From positions 1-13,547 of the forward strand of contig CAZEMX010000044.1 of NCBI GenBank assembly GCA_964513415.1: a DNA stretch of 13,547 nt, written 5' to 3'. The position numbers and the translations under genes are program-made. Positions 1-7,108 of this stretch are shown here, piece after piece. Numbering within the stretch: position 1 is the stretch's first letter; the number at the start of each line of letters is the position of its first letter. This DNA comes from Methanomethylicus sp964513415. Lineage in GTDB: Archaea > Thermoproteota > Methanomethylicia > Methanomethylicales > Methanomethylicaceae. Under the pieces are notes generated by a model, which saw nothing but the letters and a program-made list of their open reading frames with translations, had not been told where the DNA came from and did not search any database.

Positions 1-200
1 CGGGAACCCTCACACAGGAGAAAGTTGTGTCGTCGATCCGGGGGTATAAAACGCCGAAGGAGGTCCGTGTTCTCGCCAACACCGAACCCATCATCCAGAG
101 GACGGGGGATGGTCAGTATTTGATCCTTGACCCTCTCTTAAAAGTCCCGAAGATCACCATCACGGTCGTAGGTCGCAGAAAGACGCACACGCTAAAATGA
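1..200 (+). CDS. 3' end of an unrecognised gene (partial)
   Basis: An open frame enters from the left edge (first full codon at base 3) and stops at TGA 198-200, giving the last 65 residues of a protein. The visible part alternates hydrophobic and charged residues (for example YLILDPLLKVPKITITVVG), suggesting beta structure, and has a basic end (GRRKTHTLK). No motif identifies it. Its stop overlaps the ATG at 197 of the next small gene (ATGA), which supports this as the real frame. An AAGGAGG at about 58-64 lies inside the coding stretch, so an internal start cannot be excluded. I see the frame and overlap; the function is unknown. Confidence 0.6.
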   Translation, partial: GTLTQEKVVSSIRGYKTPKEVRVLANTEPIIQRTGDGQYLILDPLLKVPKITITVVGRRKTHTLK

Positions 201-316
201 TGAAAGCGATGATGTGGTTTATGGCGATCTGGTTGTTGATGGTGACGATTTTCTGTATTGATATTGAAACGAAGTTCCGGGACTGCTTCGACGTTCGCCA
301 GTTGCAAAACAAATGA
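197..316 (+). CDS. 39-residue membrane microprotein
   Basis: A short frame starts ATG ATG at 197 and ends TGA 314-316. The first 21 or so residues are almost wholly hydrophobic (MWFMAIWLLMVTIFC) with a single Lys at position 3, so one transmembrane helix is expected. A short soluble tail follows (DIETKFRDCFDVRQLQNK) with Cys20 and Cys30. The start overlaps the previous stop by ATGA, so translation is probably coupled; no strong Shine-Dalgarno is visible. A terminator-like hairpin follows 20 bases after the stop, so it would be the last gene of its transcript. Small phage membrane proteins of this shape include holins, lysis accessories and exclusion proteins, but nothing in the sequence chooses among these. 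Confidence 0.5.
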   Translation: MMKAMMWFMAIWLLMVTIFCIDIETKFRDCFDVRQLQNK

Positions 317-336
317 TTTCGGTGTATATATAGCAC

Positions 337-379
337 GAGGGCACGCGCATAATCGACTATGCGACAGCCCTCTTTTTTT
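337..379 (+). terminator. Rho-independent terminator
   Basis: Outer stem GAGGGC (337-342) pairs with GCCCTC (367-372). Inner stem CGCATA (346-351) pairs with TATGCG (358-363) around a six-base loop, with a 3+3 internal loop between the stems. Seven T (373-379) follow directly. It sits just after the 39-residue protein gene and probably ends the transcript entering from the left. Confidence 0.8.
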
Positions 380-400
380 GCGTATGCCCTCAGCAGCGCA

Positions 401-432
401 ACCCTGTCCTCTCAGGAGGCAGGGTCTTTTTT
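401..432 (+). promoter_or_regulatory. Second terminator-like hairpin that buries the SD of the next gene
   Basis: ACCCTG (401-406) pairs with CAGGGT (420-425), and CCTC (408-411) with GAGG (416-419) inside it; base T407 bulges and the loop is four bases (412-415). A C and six T (427-432) follow, and ATG 433 comes immediately after. The AGGAGG Shine-Dalgarno (414-419) lies in the loop and 3' arm of this hairpin. It may be a second terminator in tandem with the one at 337-379, an attenuator, or a fold that limits translation of the 433 gene. The fold is read from sequence only. Confidence 0.6.
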
Positions 433-570
433 ATGAACGAAACTCCGAAGAAGACAGTCGGACGCCCCCGAAAAAACGTTGATGTAAAAGAACCCCCCAA
501 AGATACGGAGTCGATGGAATATCTCCTTTACCGATTTAAGAAGCGCGAGCAGGAACGTAAACGGTTATGA
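433..570 (+). CDS. 45-residue AT-hook-like protein
   Basis: ATG 433 to TGA 568-570. The protein is very basic. Residues 10-14 read GRPRK, the core of an AT-hook minor-groove DNA-binding motif, and the C-terminus is a charged helix (FKKREQERKRL). The start is 13 bases after AGGAGG (414-419), a longer spacing than usual, with a hairpin in between. Its stop overlaps the ATG of the small terminase candidate (ATGA at 567-570), so the two are probably made together. A GRPRK stretch also occurs near the N-terminus of some small terminase-type proteins, so this could be an accessory DNA-recognition part for packaging. That role is inferred from motif and position only. Confidence 0.6.
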   Translation: MNETPKKTVGRPRKNVDVKEPPKDTESMEYLLYRFKKREQERKRL

Positions 571-1178
571 ACGAACTCTTGAAGTTAGCGGCAGGAGATC
601 GTCGCGCTATCCGGATTGGTGATTCGGTGATGTATCCGCCGACCATGGTGGGACAAAAAGCGTTCCACTTCGATCCTTACCAGAACGGGTTTCTCTTTTA
701 CTTACAGGAATCCAAGGGTGATATCGAGCTTGCTTGTCAGAAGATCGGGAAACCTCTGGAGTGGGGGCAGAAGTTCATCTCGACAAGAAAGTTCAGGGAA
801 TTCCGCAATGCTCGACTTCAAGCGATGGCAACGACTTCCGGAAACGTGGTGGACTGGTGGTGGGAAATGGGCTTGGCTGGAGCAAAGGGATATACCGAAT
901 GGTATGAAGCTCTATGTCAGCTTTGCCACGAAACCAATAAGTATTCGGTCGTGGAATTTGAGGCGTTTAAAGACGAGAACATGGCTGTTAAAGTCTTGTG
1001 TAAGGTGTGCTTCCAAGAAGTCCCCGGTTTTGAGTACAAGAAAGAAGAGTTCAAGCCGAGTCGCGAGCAAGTTCAGTTCTGGAGCGAAATTGGGAACCGG
1101 GTTTCGCCAAAGATTGAGCGTGTACAGCATGAGTTCTCAACAGAGACATTTACGTTCGCTGAAGGAGACGCCGCATGA
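567..1178 (+). CDS. Probable terminase small subunit with zinc knuckles
   Basis: A 203-residue protein. Residues 42-80 (with GDIELACQKIGKP and FISTRKFREF) look like the helix-turn-helix of HTH-type small terminases, which recognise viral DNA and load it onto the large terminase. A Trp-rich stretch (VVDWWWEMG, about 94-102) follows. Two CxxC pairs, C117/C120 and C145/C148, are 24 residues apart and could bind zinc; that addition is unusual for a small terminase. It lies two small genes upstream of the large terminase and overlaps both neighbours by ATGA (567-570 and 1175-1178). The small-terminase call rests on the HTH pattern and position. A different zinc-binding DNA-associated phage protein is possible. 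Confidence 0.55.
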   Translation: MNELLKLAAGDRRAIRIGDSVMYPPTMVGQKAFHFDPYQNGFLFYLQESKGDIELACQKIGKPLEWGQKFISTRKFREFRNARLQAMATTSGNVVDWWWEMGLAGAKGYTEWYEALCQLCHETNKYSVVEFEAFKDENMAVKVLCKVCFQEVPGFEYKKEEFKPSREQVQFWSEIGNRVSPKIERVQHEFSTETFTFAEGDAA

Positions 1179-1363
1179 TCGACAAGATGCCAAAACACCC
1201 GCCTATCAATATCACAATTCAAATGCCAACGCTTGCAGATGCTCTTGAAGATTCACAGGAAACCAAGGCAAAACTCAAAAACATTCGCACGAAGTATGGC
1301 CGTCCTGATCCGAAGGACATGACGATGCCGGATATGCAGATGGAAGGCGACGACAGGAGCTAA
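1175..1363 (+). CDS. Small hypothetical protein in the terminase operon
   Basis: A 62-residue protein starting at ATG 1175, which overlaps the upstream stop (ATGA), with GAAGGAG about eight bases before it. It has a Pro- and Met-rich ends (PKHPPINITIQMPT and MTMPDMQMEGD) around a short charged helix (DALEDSQETKAKLKNIRTKYG). No family is recognised. The frame ends TAA two bases before the next start, so it is part of a tightly packed operon between the small and large terminase genes. Codon use looks like its neighbours. No function can be assigned. Confidence 0.6.
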   Translation: MIDKMPKHPPINITIQMPTLADALEDSQETKAKLKNIRTKYGRPDPKDMTMPDMQMEGDDRS

Positions 1364-1365
1364 TC

Positions 1366-1524
1366 ATGCCTTGGACAAAAGTGATGGGGGAGTGGAAGAA
1401 GGGGACTCTTCATTCAGGTTCCAAGAAAGGACCTGTCGTTAAAAGCCAGAAGCAGGCGGTAGCGATCATGCTCAGTGAGAAAAAGAAGGGAAACGATTTG
1501 GCGAAGGCGTTGGGGAAGAAGTGA
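1366..1524 (+). CDS. Small basic DUF6496-like protein
   Basis: A 52-residue frame from ATG 1366 to TGA 1522-1524. The stretch GTLHSGSKKGPVVKSQKQA followed by VAIMLSEKKK matches my memory of the short phage and bacterial family DUF6496, whose members carry a similar GxLxSGSKKGxVVxxxKQAxAIALSEA pattern. The function of that family is not known. The protein is strongly basic (more than a dozen Lys) and could bind nucleic acid, but that is inference. Its TGA overlaps the GTG start of the large terminase (GTGA at 1521-1524), which supports both frames and suggests coupling. The family match is from recall, not a search. Confidence 0.65.
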   Translation: MPWTKVMGEWKKGTLHSGSKKGPVVKSQKQAVAIMLSEKKKGNDLAKALGKK

Positions 1525-2921
1525 ACCTGATTGGGAATTCCCAGTCGAAAGAAAAAGTTTTCCGTATTCCGCTGTCGCTACACCCGGTTCAGAAGGAAAT
1601 CTTTGACAACCCCGCCAGATACAAGATTATCAGGGCGGGTCGCAAGTTCGGGAAAACTACTTACGCGCTTTATCAGGCGCTTCGGTGGTTGGGCCCTCCA
1701 AATTCCAGGGTATGGTTCTTGACCAGCACATATAAGCAGGGAAAACTCATCGCGTGGGCTGATTTTAAGCGGCTCATCCCAATGGATGCGATGAAGCGTA
1801 AACCTAACGACACGGATTTGACGATAACACTTAAAAATGGATCTGAGCTTTCTGTTCTTGGTACAGATGATATGGATTCTCTTCGTGGTCCAGCACCAGA
1901 TGGAGCGATATTTGAAGAAGCGGCACTTCATAAAAGAGAAGTCTGGCACGAAGTCATCCGACCCAACTTAGTCCCGAAGAAAGCCCCGGCTCTTTTCATT
2001 TCAACTCCAAAAGGATTCAACTGGTTTAAAGACCTAGAGGATTCAGCGACCTTAAGTATCTTGCAGGGTGGTTCTGAATGGGCTGTTTTTCACAAGACGA
2101 TTTACGATAACCCGCATCTGGACCCGAAAGAAATAGATCAGGCCAGACGCGATTGCGATAACGATGCGGTGTGGAATCAGGAGTATCTGGCGAAGTACGA
2201 GTCGCATGCCGGGAGGGTGTTCGCTTCTTTCTGCGATGTGAGACACATGGGGACAGTCAAAAGACCTGAAGATGTCGCTGGATCAAGAGCCATTGACTGG
2301 GGGATGCGCGATGACACGGCGTGTGTATGGGGATTTACTCAAAAAGAGGATGGAAAGGCAAAACTTAAAGTGTATCGTGAGTATGCTGACAATAACCTTC
2401 CTGCTTCTTCTCAGGCAAGCATTATCAAGGCCATGACCCCTGAACCCATTGCGAGAAATATCATCGGACACGACGCCGCCAAGCAAGATAGCGAAATGCG
2501 AAACTTGACCGTGAAATGGCATTTCGGAAATGCGGGGATTACGCCTTTGAAAGTCGGAAGCAAGGATAAGAAAGGCAATCGCAGTATGCTTCAGCAGTTG
2601 ATTGTTGAAGACAGGCTCGTTATTGATAAATCTTGCGTTAAGCTCCGCAAGCAATTGCTCGGATATGAGTGGAAAGATACGGTTTTGGAAAAGACGGAAG
2701 ATGGCAATGACGATTTGGTAGACGCGCTTCATAGCCTTGTGGAATTACATCAGCACGATTTGTTTCAGAACAGAACAGAGGAAAAAGAATTGTCCTTAAC
2801 TGAAAAATATAAGTTGATTGCTTTGGAGCATAAGAAAAAGAAGCGACATTATTTCCCTGTCGATTCGTCTGCTTCCAGCAATTACAACTTCGATGATAAT
2901 GCGGCGGGATACCTTCAATGA
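1521..2921 (+). CDS. terL: Terminase large subunit (packaging ATPase-nuclease)
   Basis: A 466-residue motor that cuts concatemeric DNA and drives it through the portal by ATP hydrolysis. The ATPase domain has a Walker A P-loop AGRKFGKT (39-46), a Walker B DGAIFEEA (127-134) with catalytic Glu132/133, and the coupling motif ISTPKG (160-165). The RNase H-like nuclease domain shows its acidic residues at Asp259 (in RAIDWG), Asp318 (in IGHDAA) and Asp397/398/401 (in NDDLVDALH). Length is normal for the family. The start is GTG 1521, overlapping the previous stop by GTGA and preceded by GGGGAAG. The stop overlaps the portal ATG (ATGA at 2918-2921). All catalytic motifs look intact. The family call is firm; the packaging mode (cos or headful) cannot be read here. 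Confidence 0.97.
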   Translation: MNLIGNSQSKEKVFRIPLSLHPVQKEIFDNPARYKIIRAGRKFGKTTYALYQALRWLGPPNSRVWFLTSTYKQGKLIAWADFKRLIPMDAMKRKPNDTDLTITLKNGSELSVLGTDDMDSLRGPAPDGAIFEEAALHKREVWHEVIRPNLVPKKAPALFISTPKGFNWFKDLEDSATLSILQGGSEWAVFHKTIYDNPHLDPKEIDQARRDCDNDAVWNQEYLAKYESHAGRVFASFCDVRHMGTVKRPEDVAGSRAIDWGMRDDTACVWGFTQKEDGKAKLKVYREYADNNLPASSQASIIKAMTPEPIARNIIGHDAAKQDSEMRNLTVKWHFGNAGITPLKVGSKDKKGNRSMLQQLIVEDRLVIDKSCVKLRKQLLGYEWKDTVLEKTEDGNDDLVDALHSLVELHQHDLFQNRTEEKELSLTEKYKLIALEHKKKKRHYFPVDSSASSNYNFDDNAAGYLQ

Positions 2922-4684
2922 TTGATCCAAACATTAAAGACCCACATCTTGAAGTTAAAGAGAAAGTCGATTTCTGGCACAGTAAACTAGAAAGCCGCCT
3001 TCTTCGCTTTAACTCTATGGCGAATTTCTATCGGCTTTTGAAGCCTACCCGTAGTGCTGATTTTTCAGGGTTCTCGAACCCCCAAGTTACAGAAACGACT
3101 CGCGCCACGGAAGCAATCGCAACATTTATTTACAGGGCACTGACATCAGCGCAACCGAACTTCCAATTTCTCTCCAAGAATCCGATGGTCACGCAGGAAA
3201 TGCTTTGGCAGGCTGAATCTGTTGTGGAATGGCAAAAGACTGTCACGAACTACAACCGAAAACTAATGCGCGGATGTCGTAGCGCGGCCTTGTTCGGGAC
3301 TCTTCCCTTTGAGGAGCCGTGGGTTGTCAATAGCCCGTATTACGAAGCGACTGATTTTTGCCCTTTAAGTCTTTTGCAGTTTGCCTTTGACCCTCTTTGC
3401 TTCGATATCACGCTTTCGCCGTGGCATGCCAAGATCGACTATGTGACGGAAGGACAGCTTCGGACGATGGCGAGACAAATGCCGGATGTCTGGGACCCAC
3501 AAGCGATTGAAGAAGCAATTCAAGCCAGCCAGAACATGAAAAATCTTAGCTCTGAAGTTCTTGCCAGAATGACGGCGGCAGGATATCAGACGTATTCTGG
3601 AAGTGGCGGATCGAACGTCAGCCACGTTTATCAGCTCATTACTTATTATGGCCCTCTAAAAGACGATCCGTCTGGCCGGGACTGGTGTATTGGGACGATT
3701 AATGATTTAAAGACGGTTCGGTTACACACTTCGGAGTATAAGAGACGTCCATTTAATGTCGGTTACATGGCTGAATTTGAAATGGAGCCTTACGCTTATG
3801 GGGTTGGCAGTATCGCGGAACAGACGCAGCCTGAGATGAACTCCAATCAGGGCCGTATCCATGACGTTATCACGTTCTCTCTTTTTAATCAATGGCTGAT
3901 TGATCGAAGCGCCAATATCAAGGCCAGCCAACTCCGCATTAAGCCGTGGGGTGGCATTGAAGTCGATGGTAATGTCGAAACAGCCATAAAAGCCCTGCGT
4001 CCCCAGATTGAAGGCGCGACGGTGGGGATGAATCTTCAGGATCGCATGGAACAACGCTTTAGAGCCACGACCGGGGCGAGCGACAGCCTTCAAGCCATTG
4101 TGACTCAGGCAACCGCTACGGAAAGTTCGATTGCTCAGACCGAAGCTGTAAGACTTTTGTCCGTAAGAGCAGAGCTTTTCTCCGAATCCGTCTTGCGTGA
4201 GCATATCTCGAAGATGCACGAAAACAACCAGACGTTCCTTGACCAGCCATTTTCTATCGCAGTGACGGGTCAACCAAAACCGATGCGTATTTTCCCAAGC
4301 GATCTGGCGATTGATGTTGAAGTCGCTACGAAAATCGTCACCGACAAAGACTTTCGTCCTCAGCGGAACAAAGACCTTCTCCAATTTCTACAGGTGGTGA
4401 CAAGCATCCGCAACCAGAACCCTCAGATGGGACAGGTGAACTTAGAACCATTTGTAGAAGAGTTTGCGCGTGGTGTTGGGATGAACCCAAAGAACGTGTG
4501 GGCCGCAATACCGGCAATGCCGGGGGTGATTGCTCCTCCCGTGAATGCCGGAATGGGTCCACAGGCTCCGACCGCGATGGATCGGGTTTCAAATATCCAG
4601 AATACCATGCAATCCGTAAGACAATCCGCTGGAGAGTTGGGGCAAGCGGCTCATTCTAACGCGATGGCGGGTATTCCTTCGTGA
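2918..4684 (+). CDS. Portal protein (podovirus-type head-tail connector)
   Basis: A 588-residue protein, the expected size for the dodecameric ring through which DNA enters and leaves the capsid. It directly follows the large terminase (ATGA overlap). The stretch around residues 285-330 contains YAYGVGSIAEQTQPEMNSNQ then IHDVITFSLFNQWLIDRSA. This fits the portal pattern of a YGxG segment followed by a long helix with paired Asn/Gln and then WL, seen in P22- and T7-like viruses. The C-terminal 60 residues are rich in Pro, Ala, Met and Gln and look flexible. The stop overlaps the GTG start of the next gene (GTGA at 4681-4684). I recognise this by pattern and position; confirmation would be a structural or profile match. 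Confidence 0.88.
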   Translation: MIDPNIKDPHLEVKEKVDFWHSKLESRLLRFNSMANFYRLLKPTRSADFSGFSNPQVTETTRATEAIATFIYRALTSAQPNFQFLSKNPMVTQEMLWQAESVVEWQKTVTNYNRKLMRGCRSAALFGTLPFEEPWVVNSPYYEATDFCPLSLLQFAFDPLCFDITLSPWHAKIDYVTEGQLRTMARQMPDVWDPQAIEEAIQASQNMKNLSSEVLARMTAAGYQTYSGSGGSNVSHVYQLITYYGPLKDDPSGRDWCIGTINDLKTVRLHTSEYKRRPFNVGYMAEFEMEPYAYGVGSIAEQTQPEMNSNQGRIHDVITFSLFNQWLIDRSANIKASQLRIKPWGGIEVDGNVETAIKALRPQIEGATVGMNLQDRMEQRFRATTGASDSLQAIVTQATATESSIAQTEAVRLLSVRAELFSESVLREHISKMHENNQTFLDQPFSIAVTGQPKPMRIFPSDLAIDVEVATKIVTDKDFRPQRNKDLLQFLQVVTSIRNQNPQMGQVNLEPFVEEFARGVGMNPKNVWAAIPAMPGVIAPPVNAGMGPQAPTAMDRVSNIQNTMQSVRQSAGELGQAAHSNAMAGIPS

Positions 4685-4986
4685 GCATCGAAAATAGAGC
4701 CGATTATCTGGCGTTAATGAGGTTGAAAAATAACCCGGATTTTCAGGTTCTTCAGGGTCGGTGGCTTTATAAGTTAAGCCAGATTCAGACCGCTAGAGAC
4801 AATGCGGCGGCTCGCGGACAAGAGGGCGCGTGGCGGTACTACGCGGGACAGGAAAAAGGAGCCCAGATCATTTTGTTGTCGTTGGATATGGCGATTAAAG
4901 AGCTTGAAAGCGATAACGAAGAAGTTGAGGCATCTGGGAAATATAAAGAGATTGTGGATGAACTACTAGGAGAAAAAAACAAATGA
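4681..4986 (+). CDS. Small helical protein after the portal
   Basis: A 101-residue protein starting at GTG 4681, coupled to the portal stop (GTGA), and ending at 4984-4986 where it overlaps the ATG of the next gene (ATGA). It is predicted almost wholly helical, with charged and Gln-rich stretches (GRWLYKLSQIQTARDNAAARG; LDMAIKELESDNEE) and an acidic-then-basic tail. Small helical proteins of this kind often follow the portal in podovirus-like genomes, where they are usually unassigned. A chaperone, scaffold helper or minor head protein would fit, but there is no motif to decide. Confidence 0.7.
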   Translation: MSIENRADYLALMRLKNNPDFQVLQGRWLYKLSQIQTARDNAAARGQEGAWRYYAGQEKGAQIILLSLDMAIKELESDNEEVEASGKYKEIVDELLGEKNK

Positions 4987-5327
4987 AAAGGCTATTCCTT
5001 ATTTTGGCGTTAATTATCCCGGCTTCGTTTTCGCATGCGGACTATCGTATTTATCGAAGCTCTAACACAGCAACAGCTGATACGGCTCAGGCGGTTTGTC
5101 GTCAAGTAAAGGCATCGCGTCATGGACTTTTGCGTGGGGCTTGCGTAAATACTGGCGTTGCAGGAACGTTTACGATCTACAACGCTTCCAGTACCGCCGT
5201 TAATCCTGTCGCTGCGATTAATACGACAAATGCTGGATGTTTTTACTATGACGTTGCGATGTCGAGTGGAATCGTTTATACGAACTCTGCTACCGCAAAC
5301 GTGACGCTCTTATACGACTGTTACTGA
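4983..5327 (+). CDS. Secreted-type beta-rich protein (signal peptide) before the scaffold
   Basis: A 114-residue protein with a classical Sec signal peptide: Lys2-Arg3, a hydrophobic core LFLILALIIPASF (4-16) and a likely cleavage after SHA (17-19). The mature part has four Cys (39, 54, 86, 113), which could form disulfides outside the cytoplasm. Short beta-type repeats include GTFTIYNASST and SSGIVYTNSATANVTLLY near the C-terminus; that ending resembles small decoration-like proteins found near phage coat genes. AGGAG stands about ten bases before ATG 4983. An export signal is odd in a head-assembly block, because capsids form in the cytoplasm. It may be an envelope-targeted protein made with late genes, or an uncleaved hydrophobic anchor. 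Confidence 0.75.
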   Translation: MKRLFLILALIIPASFSHADYRIYRSSNTATADTAQAVCRQVKASRHGLLRGACVNTGVAGTFTIYNASSTAVNPVAAINTTNAGCFYYDVAMSSGIVYTNSATANVTLLYDCY

Positions 5328-5373
5328 TTTCAAATACAGACCGAAGGGGAAACCCGAATAAGGAGGTTACTGT

Positions 5374-6198
5374 ATGGATGGAGTGGAACAAGAAACAGAA
5401 GGATTACCCGATGCATCTGCCGGGGCAGTGGCGGTTGAAGCAGAACCCGTTGCTGAAAAAGCAGATCAGGCTGGAGGGGAGCAATCTTCCTCCGATGGCA
5501 GCTCGGTTGAAGGACAGCAAAGCCGTCAGCGCGGGAAGTCCGTGTACTCACAAGTGCGCGAACTTAACGCGAAACTGCGTGAACAACGAAGCTACTGGGA
5601 ATCTGAGGTTGGGACGTTACGTCAGCAACTAGATGAAATCCGTAGCCAAGTTGGATCGAGGCAAGCGACTCCTAAACAGGGCAAGACATTTTGGGAAGCG
5701 CCGGAAGAGATACTTGAAGAGCGATTGTCGTCTCATATGAGCGAACTGGAAAAGCGTATGCAATCCACGTTCGAGCAGACTCAGGCACAACGCGAACAAG
5801 CGGCTCTACGGTCGCAAGAAGTGTCAGAAGCTGCCAAATTCATTCGTTCCCAGAAAGGCATTACGGAAGACGATATCGAGGATATCCGCGAGATTCTTCA
5901 GTCTAATCCGAACTTGAACAATCTGTCCCCTATGGATCAGGCAGAATTTGCCCTCTATAAATGGCAGAAAGAACGAGGTATTACGGATAAATCAGCAAAC
6001 AAGGCGAGAGCTTCCACCACGGTTGGCGCTCCTGCTTCTGTTGCTGGACCGAGGACTTGGACGGAAGCGCAGATTGAGGCCGAAATGAGCAAGTTCCCGT
6101 CTGATGTTAAAAGTTGGACGAAAGAAGAAAACGAAAAGTTTGCTCTTCTCGACCGCGAAATCCAGAACGCCTACAGGGAAAAACGAGTGACTAAATAA
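5374..6198 (+). CDS. Probable scaffolding protein
   Basis: A 274-residue soluble protein lying immediately before the coat protein, the usual place for a scaffold that guides procapsid assembly and then leaves. Residues 1-50 are acidic and low-complexity (Glu, Ala, Ser, Gly). Coiled-coil stretches are expected at about 56-93 (VRELNAKLREQRSYWESEV) and 111-158. An acidic helical patch (ITEDDIEDIREIL) follows. The last 45 residues form a charged helical end with a basic terminus (YREKRVTK), the part that binds coat protein in P22-like scaffolds. The start at ATG 5374 has a strong AAGGAGG at 5361-5367. No protease signature is visible. The call rests on composition and position. Confidence 0.75.
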   Translation: MDGVEQETEGLPDASAGAVAVEAEPVAEKADQAGGEQSSSDGSSVEGQQSRQRGKSVYSQVRELNAKLREQRSYWESEVGTLRQQLDEIRSQVGSRQATPKQGKTFWEAPEEILEERLSSHMSELEKRMQSTFEQTQAQREQAALRSQEVSEAAKFIRSQKGITEDDIEDIREILQSNPNLNNLSPMDQAEFALYKWQKERGITDKSANKARASTTVGAPASVAGPRTWTEAQIEAEMSKFPSDVKSWTKEENEKFALLDREIQNAYREKRVTK

Positions 6199-6218
6199 AA
6201 CTCTAAAAGGATAAGAAA

Positions 6219-7094
6219 ATGTCTTCTTCAGCAACAATGACAGGTCTTGATTCTACAGGTATTAGTACGACCGTACCTAAGTGGCTTCGCACTCGTGCCC
6301 TGAAAGCTCGATATGCGGCTTCTAAGGTGTGGACTCGATGTTTGAACGGCGTTGAAGGCGATCCGCTTATTTCCGGATCGATCAAAAAGGCGGGAGATAC
6401 GGTGACGTTCCAAATCTTCCCCACCTTAACGGCGAACGACATCTCGACCACGGACGGTTCGTATACGGCCACTGAAATCAGCCCGACCCCGGTGAGCATC
6501 ACCATTAACAAATGGAAATCCGTGGCGGCTGATATCGTTGACATCGTTGACGCTCAGTCGGTGTTGCAGTATGACGCCGAATTTGCGGAAGCGTTTGGTA
6601 AGGCTATCGGAGTTCAACAGGATGACGATGTTTTAACCCTCGTTGCTTCTTTGACCACCAACGTTGACGATTCGGGCGGTGCGTTTGCGGACGCGAAGAT
6701 CCTCGCGGCCCAGACGAAATTGGATAACTTGGAAGTTCCGAAGGAAGATCGGACTTGGGTATTGGCTCCCGTTTCACATGCCGACATCTTGACCGATCCT
6801 CGCTTCAGTGAAGCCAACGTGACTGGTTTCTCCAAAGGTGTTCAGGTTGGAGATGGCCGGGTGGTTGGTCTTTACGGGACTCCTGTAGTTGTGACCACTC
6901 GCGTGACGACTTCTGGTGCTAACCGGAACAATGTGCTTTTCCACAAAGAAGCCATTGGCGTTGTCATGCAGCGGGAATTCAAAATGGAGAAGTTTATGCG
7001 TCAGCAGTTCTCGACGCCCTATGCTGGCTCGGCCCTGTATGGTGTGGGTATCCTGCGCGATAACCATGCTGTGCGCGTCACGAGTGCGGCCTAA
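6219..7094 (+). CDS. Major capsid protein (HK97-fold type)
   Basis: A 291-residue protein, the shell subunit by position (after scaffold, before connector genes) and pattern. Typical features are an N-terminal segment with VPKWLRTRALKARYAA, a beta strand with GDTVTFQIFPTL, a long spine-helix region (VDIVDAQSVLQYDAEFAEAFG), and PKEDRTWVLAPVSHADILTD, where coat proteins of this type typically read as helix, strand and helix. A central loop GRVVGLYGTPVVVT and an ending with YGVGILRDNHAVRV follow. AAAGGAT lies nine bases before ATG 6219. There is no long pro-domain and no protease gene nearby, in keeping with a separate scaffold. The exact coat subfamily cannot be stated without a profile search. 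Confidence 0.88.
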   Translation: MSSSATMTGLDSTGISTTVPKWLRTRALKARYAASKVWTRCLNGVEGDPLISGSIKKAGDTVTFQIFPTLTANDISTTDGSYTATEISPTPVSITINKWKSVAADIVDIVDAQSVLQYDAEFAEAFGKAIGVQQDDDVLTLVASLTTNVDDSGGAFADAKILAAQTKLDNLEVPKEDRTWVLAPVSHADILTDPRFSEANVTGFSKGVQVGDGRVVGLYGTPVVVTTRVTTSGANRNNVLFHKEAIGVVMQREFKMEKFMRQQFSTPYAGSALYGVGILRDNHAVRVTSAA

Positions 7095-7108
7095 AGGAGG
7101 AACTATAA

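Noticed and set aside
348..357. CATAATCGAC shared between the first terminator and the minus strand upstream of the HNH start (12064-12077)
   Set aside because: Ten bases matched by eye in 13.5 kb are likely chance, and the two places have unlike contexts.
258..482. Plus-strand open frame of 74 residues across the two hairpins
   Set aside because: It runs through both terminator-like hairpins and overlaps the 39- and 45-residue genes, which have better starts, overlaps and composition.
2283..2732. 149-residue minus-strand frame inside the large terminase
   Set aside because: Shadow of the terminase nuclease-domain frame; no domain.
3722..4384. 220-residue minus-strand frame inside the portal
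   Set aside because: Composition (Arg, Leu, His rich) and full overlap with a good portal frame mark it as an antisense shadow.
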